A DNA stretch of 64,000 nt from NCBI RefSeq assembly GCF_022376445.1, contig NW_025955106.1:1-64000 (forward strand). Reading direction: 5' to 3'. Shown one piece after another: positions 55,237 to 64,000 of this stretch (positions within the stretch are counted from its first letter, which is position 1; the number at the start of each line of letters is the position of its first letter). The notes beneath the pieces were generated by a model that worked only from the letters and a program-made list of their open reading frames with translations, had not been told where the DNA came from and ran no database searches. This stretch comes from Fomitopsis serialis. Taxonomy: Eukaryota > Basidiomycota > Agaricomycetes > Polyporales > Fomitopsidaceae. A program made the position numbers and the translations under genes.

Positions 55237-55705
55237 TGATAGACAGAAACTTGCGTACGTCGAGCCTGAGTCTTTCGAGCACGTGCCAACATGCTAACCC
55301 TGTCCTTTACTGCTTCTGCTTTGAAGTTCTGCAGCTGTTCGCTCTGTCGGTTTGCCAGTGTCGGTCACGGTAGTAGCTGAATATGTATAAACGTATACAA
55401 ACCCTTGCTGAACGTTGAATATGAACATTGATCGTTGATTGGGTGTCGAGTTGTGTCAAGTCAAGTTGAGGAAGGGCTCGCCCAGTTCATTATTGCACTC
55501 TACACATCAAAATCAGCACAGCGGAGGTGTCGTAAGGCCGCAAATGCCAGTGCATGGCCCCCCCAGGACTCGGAAAGGGGAGCGGGTAACGACCATGTGA
55601 CCATCGTTCGACGCGGGCGGCGGGATCCGCCTATTAGCTGGGCCACCCTGTGGTCCTACTTCAAGTTGCCATAACCGTTCGACTCCCAAACTTCAGTCAA
55701 AATCG
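55237..55705. other. Spacer between the two NTPase genes
   Basis: No gene. An 80-codon frame at 55435-55674 shows no family likeness. TGAACGTTGAATATGAAC simple repeat at about 55409. Serves as 3' flank of gene A and promoter of gene C. Confidence 0.45.
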
Positions 55706-58700
55706 ATGCCTACCTCTCGAGCGGATGCCCTCGAATCTTCATTCTTTCCCGCGCCATTACCAGCTGAATATGATGTCTTTGAGCTGCAGCTCAATCGGCT
55801 TTTCAGTGGAACGGAACTTCGGGTCACCTATATGCGTCACGATCTCCCTCACACTCATGAGCAGGTTCTACCAGGTGCGAAGTGGGTTACACGGCTCCTG
55901 CTTCGTTATGTGCCTTCTATCAGAGATACAGTTGTACCGGAATGGACTGAATGCGACCCCGGGTCGCCTCGTAACGTTGCCAATCCTGCTGCACGATTTT
56001 CGGATGAACAACTCGGGGAATGGTTCCGTCTTATTTTCCGGGCTTGCGAGAGTGGCAAATGGGACATATTTATAGATCGAGGTGTGTTCTCTACCGTTGT
56101 GCTCAACACGTTGGTGACGCTGCTCGTAGCACCATTATTGCGACGCCACCGAAGTACGTCTCAGAAGTGTAAACCCTACTGTCATTTCTGATACATGGTA
56201 GCGGTACACGAGTACGAGAAGCTGGGTATGTCGCTATTCTCGTGAATAATGTATGCGTCAAACTCACTATCCAACAGCCGTGCAAGAGGCTTGGGAGCAG
56301 CCATACAGGGGCCAAATCCATATGGACGTCAGGCGGCACCTACAGTACAATTGGTGGCCAGATCGCCCGACGGTCCATGACTTATCAATCGTCCAATCAT
56401 CTAGGACCGGGAAGTCTCGAATGTTGGACGAGTTAGCAAAACAATACTTGGTCATTCCTATCAGTTTGGGCTCAGGTGTCGGTGCTCGAGATTACGGGAC
56501 ACGTACTATTTGTTCCTCCTTCTATAGTGTTCATAAGCTTACCTTCAACTCAGCTCCATACCCGCCTCCTGATCTCCATATCCTGAACTGGTTGATTGGA
56601 TTCCATGCCGCAGATGCTGTCGTCGATGGATGCAACGCCTTCGTTCAAGCACTGTTCGAACATACCCTGACTGTCCTTCAGCGTGACTTCAATAAGGAAG
56701 CGGACAGCGGCGTTGTCCATCTTTGTTTTGCTTTTCGCAGCAAAATGCAGGAAGGGATGAGGTGGGGTGCTCATGGGCCATATCGGGAGGCATTCTTCGG
56801 CGATGTCTTGAGCTTAGCGCGCAAGCTGTTTCTTGTGAGTGATCAAATTTGAGTGCTCTGATTTGTGATAAGTGCGGCGTATTGACGCAATCTTTAGGGT
56901 CACTGTCATCAAAGGCGCGCGAAGACAGTGCATCACATATCTCCTGTGAAGATTGCTTGCGACCGCTTGATGCGTTACTTAAACCAGGTCACCGATGCTT
57001 CACACTCTGACAAAGCTCGGGCCGCGTCGCCGTCTCACGTCCTAGACGAGTATCATCCTACGTTGATAATTGCCTTTGATAATGCGGAGCACCTAACAGA
57101 TGGCTCGACGGCGCTGAACCGTATCGATCTCGCTGAAACACCGAAGTGCAACATTGCAGTCGAGTTGAAACGAGTCTTCACCCAGTTGGCTTCGCGCTGC
57201 CCCGTGTTCGGGCTCTTCTTGTCAAGCTCGCCGTCGTTGTTGTCTGAGACAGTGCGGACAATGTCTTCGGTATATGTGGATGAAGAGACGGGCATACAGG
57301 TCGGGCCTCTGCCTCCGTGGATGGAACTCCAGTTTGATCTGGCAGCGACCAAGATCAGCATAGCCGACGGATTCTCCTTGACAGAAGTAGCCTCCAACGA
57401 ATACATGTGCCATTTAGGTCGAATCGGGTGCGCTTTGAACTACACTTCGTGTCTGGTAGAACTGAACACCTTGTAGCTTCGGGAGTCTCTGGGACTCAGG
57501 CAACCAGCAATGGAGGGAGAATATCATTCCGCTCGCGGCGCAGCAACTCTTGCATGCACACGACCTCGGCCATAGCAACATTACCTCTGCGCAATTGCTA
57601 GCATGCGTCTCTCAGCGGCTCGCGCTCGAGATCGACACCCGTGTCGGGGCCGAGCAGCTCGCTGCAATGAACCAAGTCCAGAATCACATGCGTCTGTGCT
57701 TCTTCCAGAGGGTGGATCGAGACGGAGCGGGCACGCAGGCGATATCGCAGTCCGGGTCTGAACCACTGTTCGCCGAGGCAGCGTACTACGCTGAACGACA
57801 GTGCGCAACTAATCTGCCCGCTGCTTTGAAGACTATTCTCGTGGATACTCCGATCGCCGCAGCGGACGGTGACCGGCTGCTGGTTTGTCTGCTGCTGGTG
57901 CTGGCGCGCGACGCCACTGTCGGCGAGCCTGACGCTCACGGCCATCCTGCACCTGGACCTGACGGACGCAGTGGGCGAATTATGGACGCAGTCAAATTCT
58001 TCCACGTCATGTTCCCGTTCATGGATGCTTCCCGCTCAGACCGCGCCATTTACTACGAGCCACCTGAAGATCAAAAGGTCCTGCTCACAGACTTCGAGCG
58101 AGAACTGATTGACTACCACATGTACTTCAACCACTTCGTTGTTGTCCCTCGTGGCGTTCTACAGCTGAAATATCTGCATGCGCTGTTAGCCCGTGGTGCC
58201 GCGGTTCGTTGCGAGCAGCTCGATTGCCCGATCGACGCTGTCCTGCCGATGGTCGAAGGTGGACGCGCGGAAAAGGGCAAGGCCAACTTGATCTTGTTGA
58301 AAGCGGTCACTTCGAGCGACGGACGGCCAGCAGAAGAGGTGTTCCGTGCTATGGATCCCTATGCCCTCGATATCTGGGCTCCCGACTACGCGCCAAACAA
58401 GCCGCTTATCCGCATCGTGTTTGCCTTTGACGTGCCTCGGGAAGACAGTTGTTTCCGTATCGCGAAGAAGGAGAATGTCGATGACCAGCAGAGGATGTTC
58501 GTCTCGTATGACATCTGGATCGCGGGCCTGTCTCCAGCTCTTCTCGGCTCCGTGAACCCCGATACGGCACAGGAGATGCGAGAGATATTGCTCCTGTGTA
58601 GAGCGCAGAGGACCCGCCTTTTCCCGGACCCGCATAGCCGCGATCGGGTGCCAGTCATGTTGCAGTCATTCTCCTTGCGTGCCGGTGGGGGTGCACGGTA

Positions 58701-58737
58701 TCAGCATTGGCAGGGTTGGACGGAGGACATGCTGTAG
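55706..58737 (+). CDS. P-loop NTPase paralog, gene C
   Basis: Exons 55706-56153, 56278-56834, 56898-57427 and 57477-58737 join in phase to 931 aa. The N-terminal 150 residues (MPTSRADALESSFFPAPLPA) do not resemble gene A. From residue ~185 the two align: Walker A-like VQSSRTGKSRM, LDELAKQYLVIPIS, LQALFEHTL-type helix FVQALFEHTL, KMQEGMRWG, Walker B-like LIIAFDNAEHL (DN in place of DE), NEYMCHLGR and FGSLWD. The exon equivalent to gene A's last one has PIDAVLPMVEG but LILLKAV where gene A has QTKN, so the putative nuclease Lys is lost. Tandem duplicate of gene A with diverged N-terminus and possibly altered activity. Function unknown. Confidence 0.75.
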
Positions 58738-59006
58738 AGGGTTCGTTCGATACTTCTGGGATTTGCCGTGGAAATGATGGAGAGGGGGCGTGAGCGTGTT
58801 CGCGCCGCAGGTTTTCTTGAGACAGTCGTACCATCGCAGCTATGTCATTATGCATATACTGAGATTTGGAACGTCGATGTGAGGCGGGCGATGTTTCGTA
58901 GCCAGGTCAAAAGCTTCTATCAGCATCGTTCACGCACTGACAATCCGACATGTCCGTCTGGCCAGAATAACATCAATTTCACGCAGTCCCAAAACTCAAC
59001 CATCCC
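58738..59006. other. 3' flank of gene C
   Basis: No gene; the short frame at 58768-59010 lacks any domain. Confidence 0.4.
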
Positions 59007-59330
59007 CTAAAAGGGATACACGAGCATGCACTTCATGCCGAGGTCCGCCGCGACCGCGACCTGGCGCGTCCGGCTGGACCCCCGATGAAGACGAGCGTGG
59101 CGTATGTACCTGTAAGCGCGTCGGGCACGGTGTACTCGAGCTGGCGTGTCTTGTTCCCGTGAAGGCCAGCCTGAGCCTGGGATTGCAGCGCTCGCGCTTG
59201 GCTTAGAGCTACACCTTCCCGCCGAGCGCGTCGGAAAGGCGTTTGAGATGCTGGATCGGTGTCGGACCGGAGAAGGTGAGTTGGTATTTGTCGAGCTTTG
59301 CATAGTGGCTGTAGAACCTATGGGGAGCAA
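59007..59330 (-). pseudogene. ACC deaminase / D-cysteine desulfhydrase-like fragment, N-terminal part
   Basis: Minus strand from about 59311: AKLDKYQLTFSGPTPIQHLK then RLSDALGGKV followed at once by a stop. Out of frame, GNKTRQLEYTVPDAL then LVFIGGVQ. In yet another frame, TRQVAVAADLGMKCMLV. The PLP-lysine motif GNKTRKLEY of the family reads GNKTRQLEY, and the substrate-side QSNHTRQ region is damaged. Clearly dead. It matches the N-terminal third of the enzyme whose C-terminal part lies at 42.4-42.8 kb. Confidence 0.75.
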
Positions 59331-59829
59331 TATACGCTGTTCACCTTGCCGTCAGGAATATTGGAATGGTTGTATAATGAGGAGCGCATCGAGCCAGCTA
59401 TCTGACTGCCCGATGGCACCTGCTCGTCGCCCTCCGGCAGCGGGAGGATGGCTTTCAACCCTCGGCCTTTGCTCGGCCTTGTCTTGGGGTCCGCGGGGCG
59501 CTTGAGGCGATGTCGCTTGGTTGCATACTGTACCTCTGGGCGTGTTCTTGCGTAACTCGAGAAGTAGAGCTCGAGCTTCGGAGAGGGCCTGCGCACATAG
59601 TGAGTCGTCAGTCAACGACAGTGGGCTCAGTGTGACAGTTTAGCTGTGTGGAGAGTTTGTTTGGAAGTGATCCTGCTCTAAGTATGTGGGCCGCACAACA
59701 TGTAGGTGACAACCAATCTGAGGATGGGGTGAAGTTGGGGTGAGGTAGTAGTAGTAGACGTGCCTTGGGTCTTCGTGACTGAGCCAGCTTCTTAAGTTAA
59801 TGTGTGTCTTACAAGCTGAGCTTCCGAAC
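59331..59829. other. Spacer upstream of tRNA-Leu
   Basis: Open frames exist on both strands (about 87-119 codons), none recognised. A GGGGTGAAGTTGGGGTGAG stretch and TAGTAGTAG microsatellite occur at about 59727-59757. Confidence 0.35.
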
Positions 59830-59939
59830 GGCAAGATGGCCGAGCGGTCCAAGGCGTGTGACTCAAGCGAAAGCTTGCCTGCTCCTGCGGGTCTTCTCAT
59901 CTGGGTATCCAGGCACGGGTTCGAATCCCGTTCTTGTCA
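59830..59939 (+). tRNA. tRNA-Leu(CAA) with intron
   Basis: Acceptor GGCAAGA (59830-59836) pairs with TCTTGTC before discriminator A (59939). D arm GCC/GGC. Anticodon loop CTCAAG with CAA at 59864-59866. A ~26-nt intron (about 59868-59893) sits in the usual place after position 37. Long variable arm CTGG/CCAG. T arm ACGGG/CCCGT around TTCGAAT. A T-run CTTTTTGG follows as Pol III terminator. One mismatch (T/T) in the anticodon stem as I fold it. Confidence 0.8.
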
Positions 59940-60284
59940 TCTTTTTGGTCTTCTGGCCGTCGGAGACCTTCCGCCTTGACCACGCTCAAGGTTTTTGAGG
60001 AGGGGATTGATGGCATTCACAGCGGTTCACGCCAGGTTCACGCTGCTTGCGGTCCCGGAGGCGGGGACGCGGGGCGCCGGGGATCGATGGATCTGCGGGA
60101 TCTGCGGAGCGATCTCGGAAGATCGACGCGTGGCTAGGAGATAAGATGGAGGCGCCCGCCCCAGTCACGCCGAGGCCAAGGCGCGATGCTCCGAGTGCCC
60201 GTCCGCCACTCCCTCCCTCTTCCCTACCGCCAACGTCTCCCCCTTTGCACCATCCAGCGCAACCCTCGTCCACCCTGCGCGAGG
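59940..60284. other. Promoter region of aldose 1-epimerase
   Basis: GC-rich spacer with no exon recognised. The gene's ATG is in the context GAGGATGACC. Confidence 0.4.
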
Positions 60285-62001
60285 ATGACCACTGCCGCGC
60301 CAGCAACTCACCCGGGCTTTGAGCCCATGCTCCTCGCCCTGCCCTCTCTGACGCCTTCGTTGGCGCTCGAGGTATGGCTTGCGCATCCTGACCCGGAACC
60401 ACCATCTCACGGCATTCGAGGTCCTGCCATATGGCTTGACACTGCACAGGCTCTTTGTCCAGGCAGACGGCAAGGTGAGAGCCCTCGATCACGCCCACGC
60501 CATCACGCCAACATGATCTACTCTTAGACACACGACATTCTCATCGGTCCCGAGACGCCCTCCGACCACCTCGTCCAGAAATACACCAACACTATCATCG
60601 GTCGCTACGCAAACCGCGTCCCCGCCGGCACCCACACTGTCACGCGTAACGGCCTCTCGAGCTCCCTCACCGCCGCCTCCAACGAGTCCCCGACCGTCTC
60701 CCTCCACGGCGGAATCACAGGCTGGGACCTCCAGCCATGGGAGCCCCTCCCCGACCCGTACGCAGCGCAGCTGTTTACCCCTGCGGAGGTCGCGCGCCTC
60801 CAGAGCGACGCGCCGACGAGCGTGATCTTCAGTCGTGTGAGCGAGGACGGCGAGGAGGGGTACCCGGGCAAGCTACTCTGCGAGGTGCTCGTGGGCTTGA
60901 CGCAGCCTAAAGGGAAGCCGAGCGACGACGGGAAGCTCTGGAAGCTTGGGAGCGTTGTGCTTGTATACCGCGCGAAGCTGCTGGACGAGGGCAAGGTCAC
61001 GCCGATCAACCTTACACAGGTGCGTTCCCGCAGTCTTCTCGTGTAACGCAATGCACATTGGATCTCACGTCTTGTGTACTGGTAGCACTGGGGCTTCAAC
61101 CTCGATGCGTCCCTCCAACAGGGCCAGACGATCAAAGACCACAAGCTGACCATCAAGTCGGACAACACCGTCGCGCTCGGCCCGGACGCCAACTCGACGG
61201 GCACGCTCGCACCCGTCGGGGGCACGCACCACGCCCACGCCGAGAAGTCGACGCGCAAGATCGGGGAGCGTTTCCCGGAGAATGGATACGGTGTGTCCCT
61301 GTCCACCCTGCACCACAGTCCGCAGCGACCCGTATGCGCGTTCGGACGATACTAATGCAAGGGCGCAGATGAGTTCTACCTGCTCGCACCGCGCAAGGTC
61401 ATCGTGCCTGCGCGTCTCCCGGCTGCCGAGCTTACCCCGAAGACCGACCTCATCGCGCCCATCGAGGAGGACGCGGACGCCGTCGTCGAGCTCGAGAGTG
61501 GCAAGAGCGGGCTGAAGCTCGCGTTCTACACGAACCGTGAGTGGTTATACTCCTCGCGCGTAGAGAATATGACTGAGCGGGCATGTGGCGCAGAGTCCGG
61601 CGTGCAGTTCTATTCCAACAACTTTTCGAGCCCGGCTGCGACGGCGCGGAAGAAGATCCACGGCGGCAGTGGTGCTCAGGGCGATGGCTACGAGCCCGGC
61701 TGTACGTCCCTCCCGTTCACTCCCTCGAATCAAATCGTACTAACGCTGATCGTCTCTTCTTCTCCGGCCCGCGATGTCCCTCGACGCCACCCCATATCTC
61801 CCATTCATCTCATCTCGACATGACACGCTATGTATGCGCACGACAGCCGCCGCGTTTCTCGAGTTCCACGAGCCGCTCGCGGCGTGGCTCCACCCCGGGA
61901 CAGTCGGCGCCTCGGGGAGCGACACGCTGCTCGCCTCCGGGGAAGTGTACAACAACTACGTGCGCATGGACGTGCTCTACCGCAGCGAGGAGGCGCTGTG
62001 A
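60285..62001 (+). CDS. Aldose 1-epimerase (galactose mutarotase)
   Basis: Interconverts alpha and beta anomers of galactose/glucose. Exons 60285-60371, 60421-60474, 60528-61019, 61086-61290, 61369-61536, 61594-61701 and 61847-62001 join in phase to 422 aa. Family landmarks: LPYGLTLHRLFV, DILIGPET, NTIIGRYANRVPAGTHTV (the substrate-binding NR.A/G region), SLHGGITGWDLQPW (catalytic His), LTQHWGFNLDAS (second His), DEFYLLAPRK, SGVQFYSNNF (sugar-binding strand), AFLEFHEPLAAWLHPG (catalytic Glu region) and NNYVRMDVLYR. Complete and apparently functional. It is the only live galactose-pathway gene in a window that also holds a dead galactokinase. Confidence 0.9.
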
Positions 62002-62809
62002 GCCGCGAGGTATGACACGATCTAACCGAGAGAAGGTGGAGCTGAAGAAGAATGGCTGGGAGGGTTGTCGGTATGCTGAGGAGAGAAGGAAGGAAAGTCG
62101 AAGGCTGTGCACTAATCGCATCTTATCCACCCATCTGTACTAATCCCAAATCGCAATGTATCCGTTCGAAGCTTGCTTCTTCTCAGTAGCGCGTTGTGCG
62201 GTTTGTTTGGTCGGAGGGGCTCTTCGGGCGTCGTGCGGTGGCCTCGCGGTCGGCTGCTTCGGAGGCGAGGGAGGTTAGCTCGACGGGTTCTCATCTTGGT
62301 TCCGCAAGTGGTAAGCCTTCATTCATCTGATTCTATCATTGGTCGCAGATCGCTTCTTGCACAGTGGTCCTATTGTCATCTGAGGAGCGGCGCGGTGAGC
62401 GCCTGATCGCTGACTCGAACCGTATACAGCACCAACACCAACACTGCTACAGATAGCCTGACACGTCGTATTCGACATTGCGCTCATGCGACATTGCACT
62501 GCACGTCTGTCGTCAGCAACCAAGGTGGGGCGGTACCACATACCGCAGCTACAGGATGGTTCCATAGCGGTAAGGTACTTGGCTATCGGTGTATCGCAAA
62601 CGCTGCTCATGCTCGTGTTGACAGGGACGTAGGGTTCCACATACCAGCACTTGACTGTGTCTGGGTCTGGCGCACAGCCGTTCAGCTCCGTATATGTAGG
62701 GGCGTGCTGGAGACTTTAGTAATACTTCCAAGTCGAACGCCTCTGCAACGATTGACCCAGACAGTCTCCTCATTGGACTTACCTCCTACGAACAACATCC
62801 CCGTCTACG
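62002..62809. other. Intergenic, no gene recognised
   Basis: 3' flank of the epimerase and promoter of the next gene. Short frames on both strands without domains. Confidence 0.4.
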
Positions 62810-63700
62810 ATGCGTGGTGTCAAACACTACGTACACTCGACAGCGGGCTATACTCGCCTTCCCATCGACCTAGAGGCAGCAGAGACGACGCCATCTCCTC
62901 CACAATACTCTGTACTTCCGATGGGCGAGCAATTGCCATTGCTCGCGGTCCATGGAATGCCTAGGCCTCAACCACCAACTCCTGTGGAGTGGTACGTGTG
63001 GGGTAATACCCCTGCGCCTTCGCCGGAATGGGGCTATCCTAATGCAAGCAGCCCGCCTTCACCAGCATCCCCCTCCCCAACGGACGTACTGGCGTCGGCG
63101 AAGCCACATCACGCTTCACGGAAGGCAGATTGGGGCACCGTCGTCAGCCTCGCCGCGGAGTACACCACCACATGCATAACCTATATCACCATCTGCTGCC
63201 TGTGGGAGAGCCTCTGCGTCCTCGTCGGCGGTGTCATCCTCTCCTCGCAGGAGCCCTACGCGACCCATTCGGACGGGATCGTCGACGCGGGTGTGCTCGG
63301 CACGACAGTCATCGCAGCGGCGTGCTTTACGGCGAGCTGGGTGTTCCTCAAGCTCGAGGCGCGATACGAGATCGCGCGGGGCTTGGTACTCCAGGACGTG
63401 GTCCAGGGGGTGGAGATACCGGGGCTTGAGCTCGAGGAGCTCGTTTGGCCGCTGCATCGGTATGGCGCGTCCGTCGCTGTATGTGCGATCTTGATTGCAG
63501 TCTTTGGGGGAGGCATTTTTGGGTCAGCGTTGGGTACGTGGATGTCGTTCGGGAAGGGCGAGCTCGTGGAGGGCGGGATAAATGCGGTGCATGCGCTGAA
63601 GTGTGGTGCAGTAGGGACTGGAGGCGTCGTCGTGATCCTTGCCATTGTCTGTGGACTCTGCCAGTTGTATGCCTGGCACATTTATTGTGGTCTATGCTGA
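62810..63700 (+). CDS. Hypothetical membrane protein, 296 aa, intronless
   Basis: ATG opens MRGVKHYVHSTAGYTRLPID. A Pro/Ser-rich soluble N-terminal ~115 residues is followed by four hydrophobic stretches: TTCITYITICCLWESLCVLV, GTTVIAAACFTASWVFLKLE, YGASVAVCAILIAVFGGGIF and VGTGGVVVILAIVCGLCQLY. The segment EIARGLVLQDVVQGVEIPG lies between spans 2 and 3. It ends YCGLC. GC-rich, codon use like the other genes here. No family recognised. Confidence 0.65.
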   Translation: MRGVKHYVHSTAGYTRLPIDLEAAETTPSPPQYSVLPMGEQLPLLAVHGMPRPQPPTPVEWYVWGNTPAPSPEWGYPNASSPPSPASPSPTDVLASAKPHHASRKADWGTVVSLAAEYTTTCITYITICCLWESLCVLVGGVILSSQEPYATHSDGIVDAGVLGTTVIAAACFTASWVFLKLEARYEIARGLVLQDVVQGVEIPGLELEELVWPLHRYGASVAVCAILIAVFGGGIFGSALGTWMSFGKGELVEGGINAVHALKCGAVGTGGVVVILAIVCGLCQLYAWHIYCGLC

Positions 63701-64000
63701 TACAACGAACAGAATGGACTCGGACGTGTCTCGCACTGGTAATACACCAAGAAATGTCCCATACCCTCATCGCATGTGTATGCAAAGTTTCGAATCATGA
63801 CGAGGATCTAAGATATTGGTGTAGTGAACGTCGCGTCAGTCTGAAGGCAGAAGCAAGCATTGGTCCTGTCTCGGTGTCCAGGGGTTTCAGAGTGCAGCTG
63901 AACAAGGTACAATGAAGATTTGGCCCTTCTACCAAGCCTGAGGACTATGCCTGGAGGAAGCCTAGTACGACTAGGGGCGCAGCATCAATGTGGCGGAATT
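63701..64000. other. 3' flank, no gene recognised
   Basis: Only short frames to the window edge. Confidence 0.4.

Noticed and set aside
59986..60531. 181-codon minus-strand ORF over the epimerase 5' end
   Set aside because: Antisense shadow of the GC-rich first exons of the aldose 1-epimerase.

Overview
This window is nuclear DNA of a filamentous basidiomycete fungus, most likely an agaricomycete. Genes are split by many 45-65 bp GT-AG introns. The families present (NmrA-like, DHHC, GFO/IDH, Mis12-complex Dsn1) are typical of these fungi. There is also a lineage-type expansion of DUF6533-like multi-pass membrane proteins. No species is claimed. All coordinates and splice junctions were read by eye.

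Layout. 0-4.6 kb: 3' end of a kinetochore Dsn1/Mis13-like gene, a DHHC palmitoyltransferase, and a galactokinase pseudogene. 4.6-16 kb: accessory DNA with three DUF6533-like genes, part of a 2.5 kb direct duplication, an array of GGGAAAT-type and hairpin-bearing repeats, and a TA-flanked foldback element. 16-20 kb: a broken NAA20 copy, a Cys-rich single-pass membrane protein and an Hsp20-like-domain protein. 20.2-22.2 kb: a non-autonomous hAT-like transposon with an 8-bp target duplication that carries a broken alpha/beta-hydrolase fragment. 24-26.6 kb: an FAD-linked oxidase. 27-37.4 kb: three more DUF6533-like genes and a relic, plus a 223-aa membrane protein. 38-41 kb: an NmrA-like gene and a GFO/IDH dehydrogenase, with NAA20 and NmrA debris between them. 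42.4 and 59.0 kb: the C-terminal and N-terminal parts of an ACC-deaminase-like pseudogene on the same strand. 44.8-58.7 kb: two tandem P-loop NTPase genes. 59.8-63.7 kb: tRNA-Leu(CAA), aldose 1-epimerase and a membrane protein.

The most striking object is a 7,201-bp element at 46,615-53,815. It has two identical 203-bp LTRs (TG...CA), a 5-bp target duplication ACTAG, and a polypurine tract before the right LTR. Its only recognisable gene is one uninterrupted 2,110-codon ORF. I see no protease, reverse transcriptase, RNase H or integrase motif in it. The ORF is packed with short perfect hairpins (8-11 bp stems, mostly 3-8 nt loops), and stem substitutions in repeated copies are compensated on the other arm. 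It sits inside an intron of the first NTPase gene, whose exons still join in frame into 1,007 codons.

How the parts relate. The NTPase pair has a Walker A motif, a DEAH- or DNAE-like Walker B, and a C-terminal region that in the first copy shows a D...QxK signature resembling PD-(D/E)XK nucleases. The rest of the window is ordinary metabolism (galactose mutarotation, redox enzymes) and housekeeping (kinetochore, palmitoylation) mixed with duplicated and decaying genes. It reads as a fast-turnover accessory region flanked by more conserved genes.
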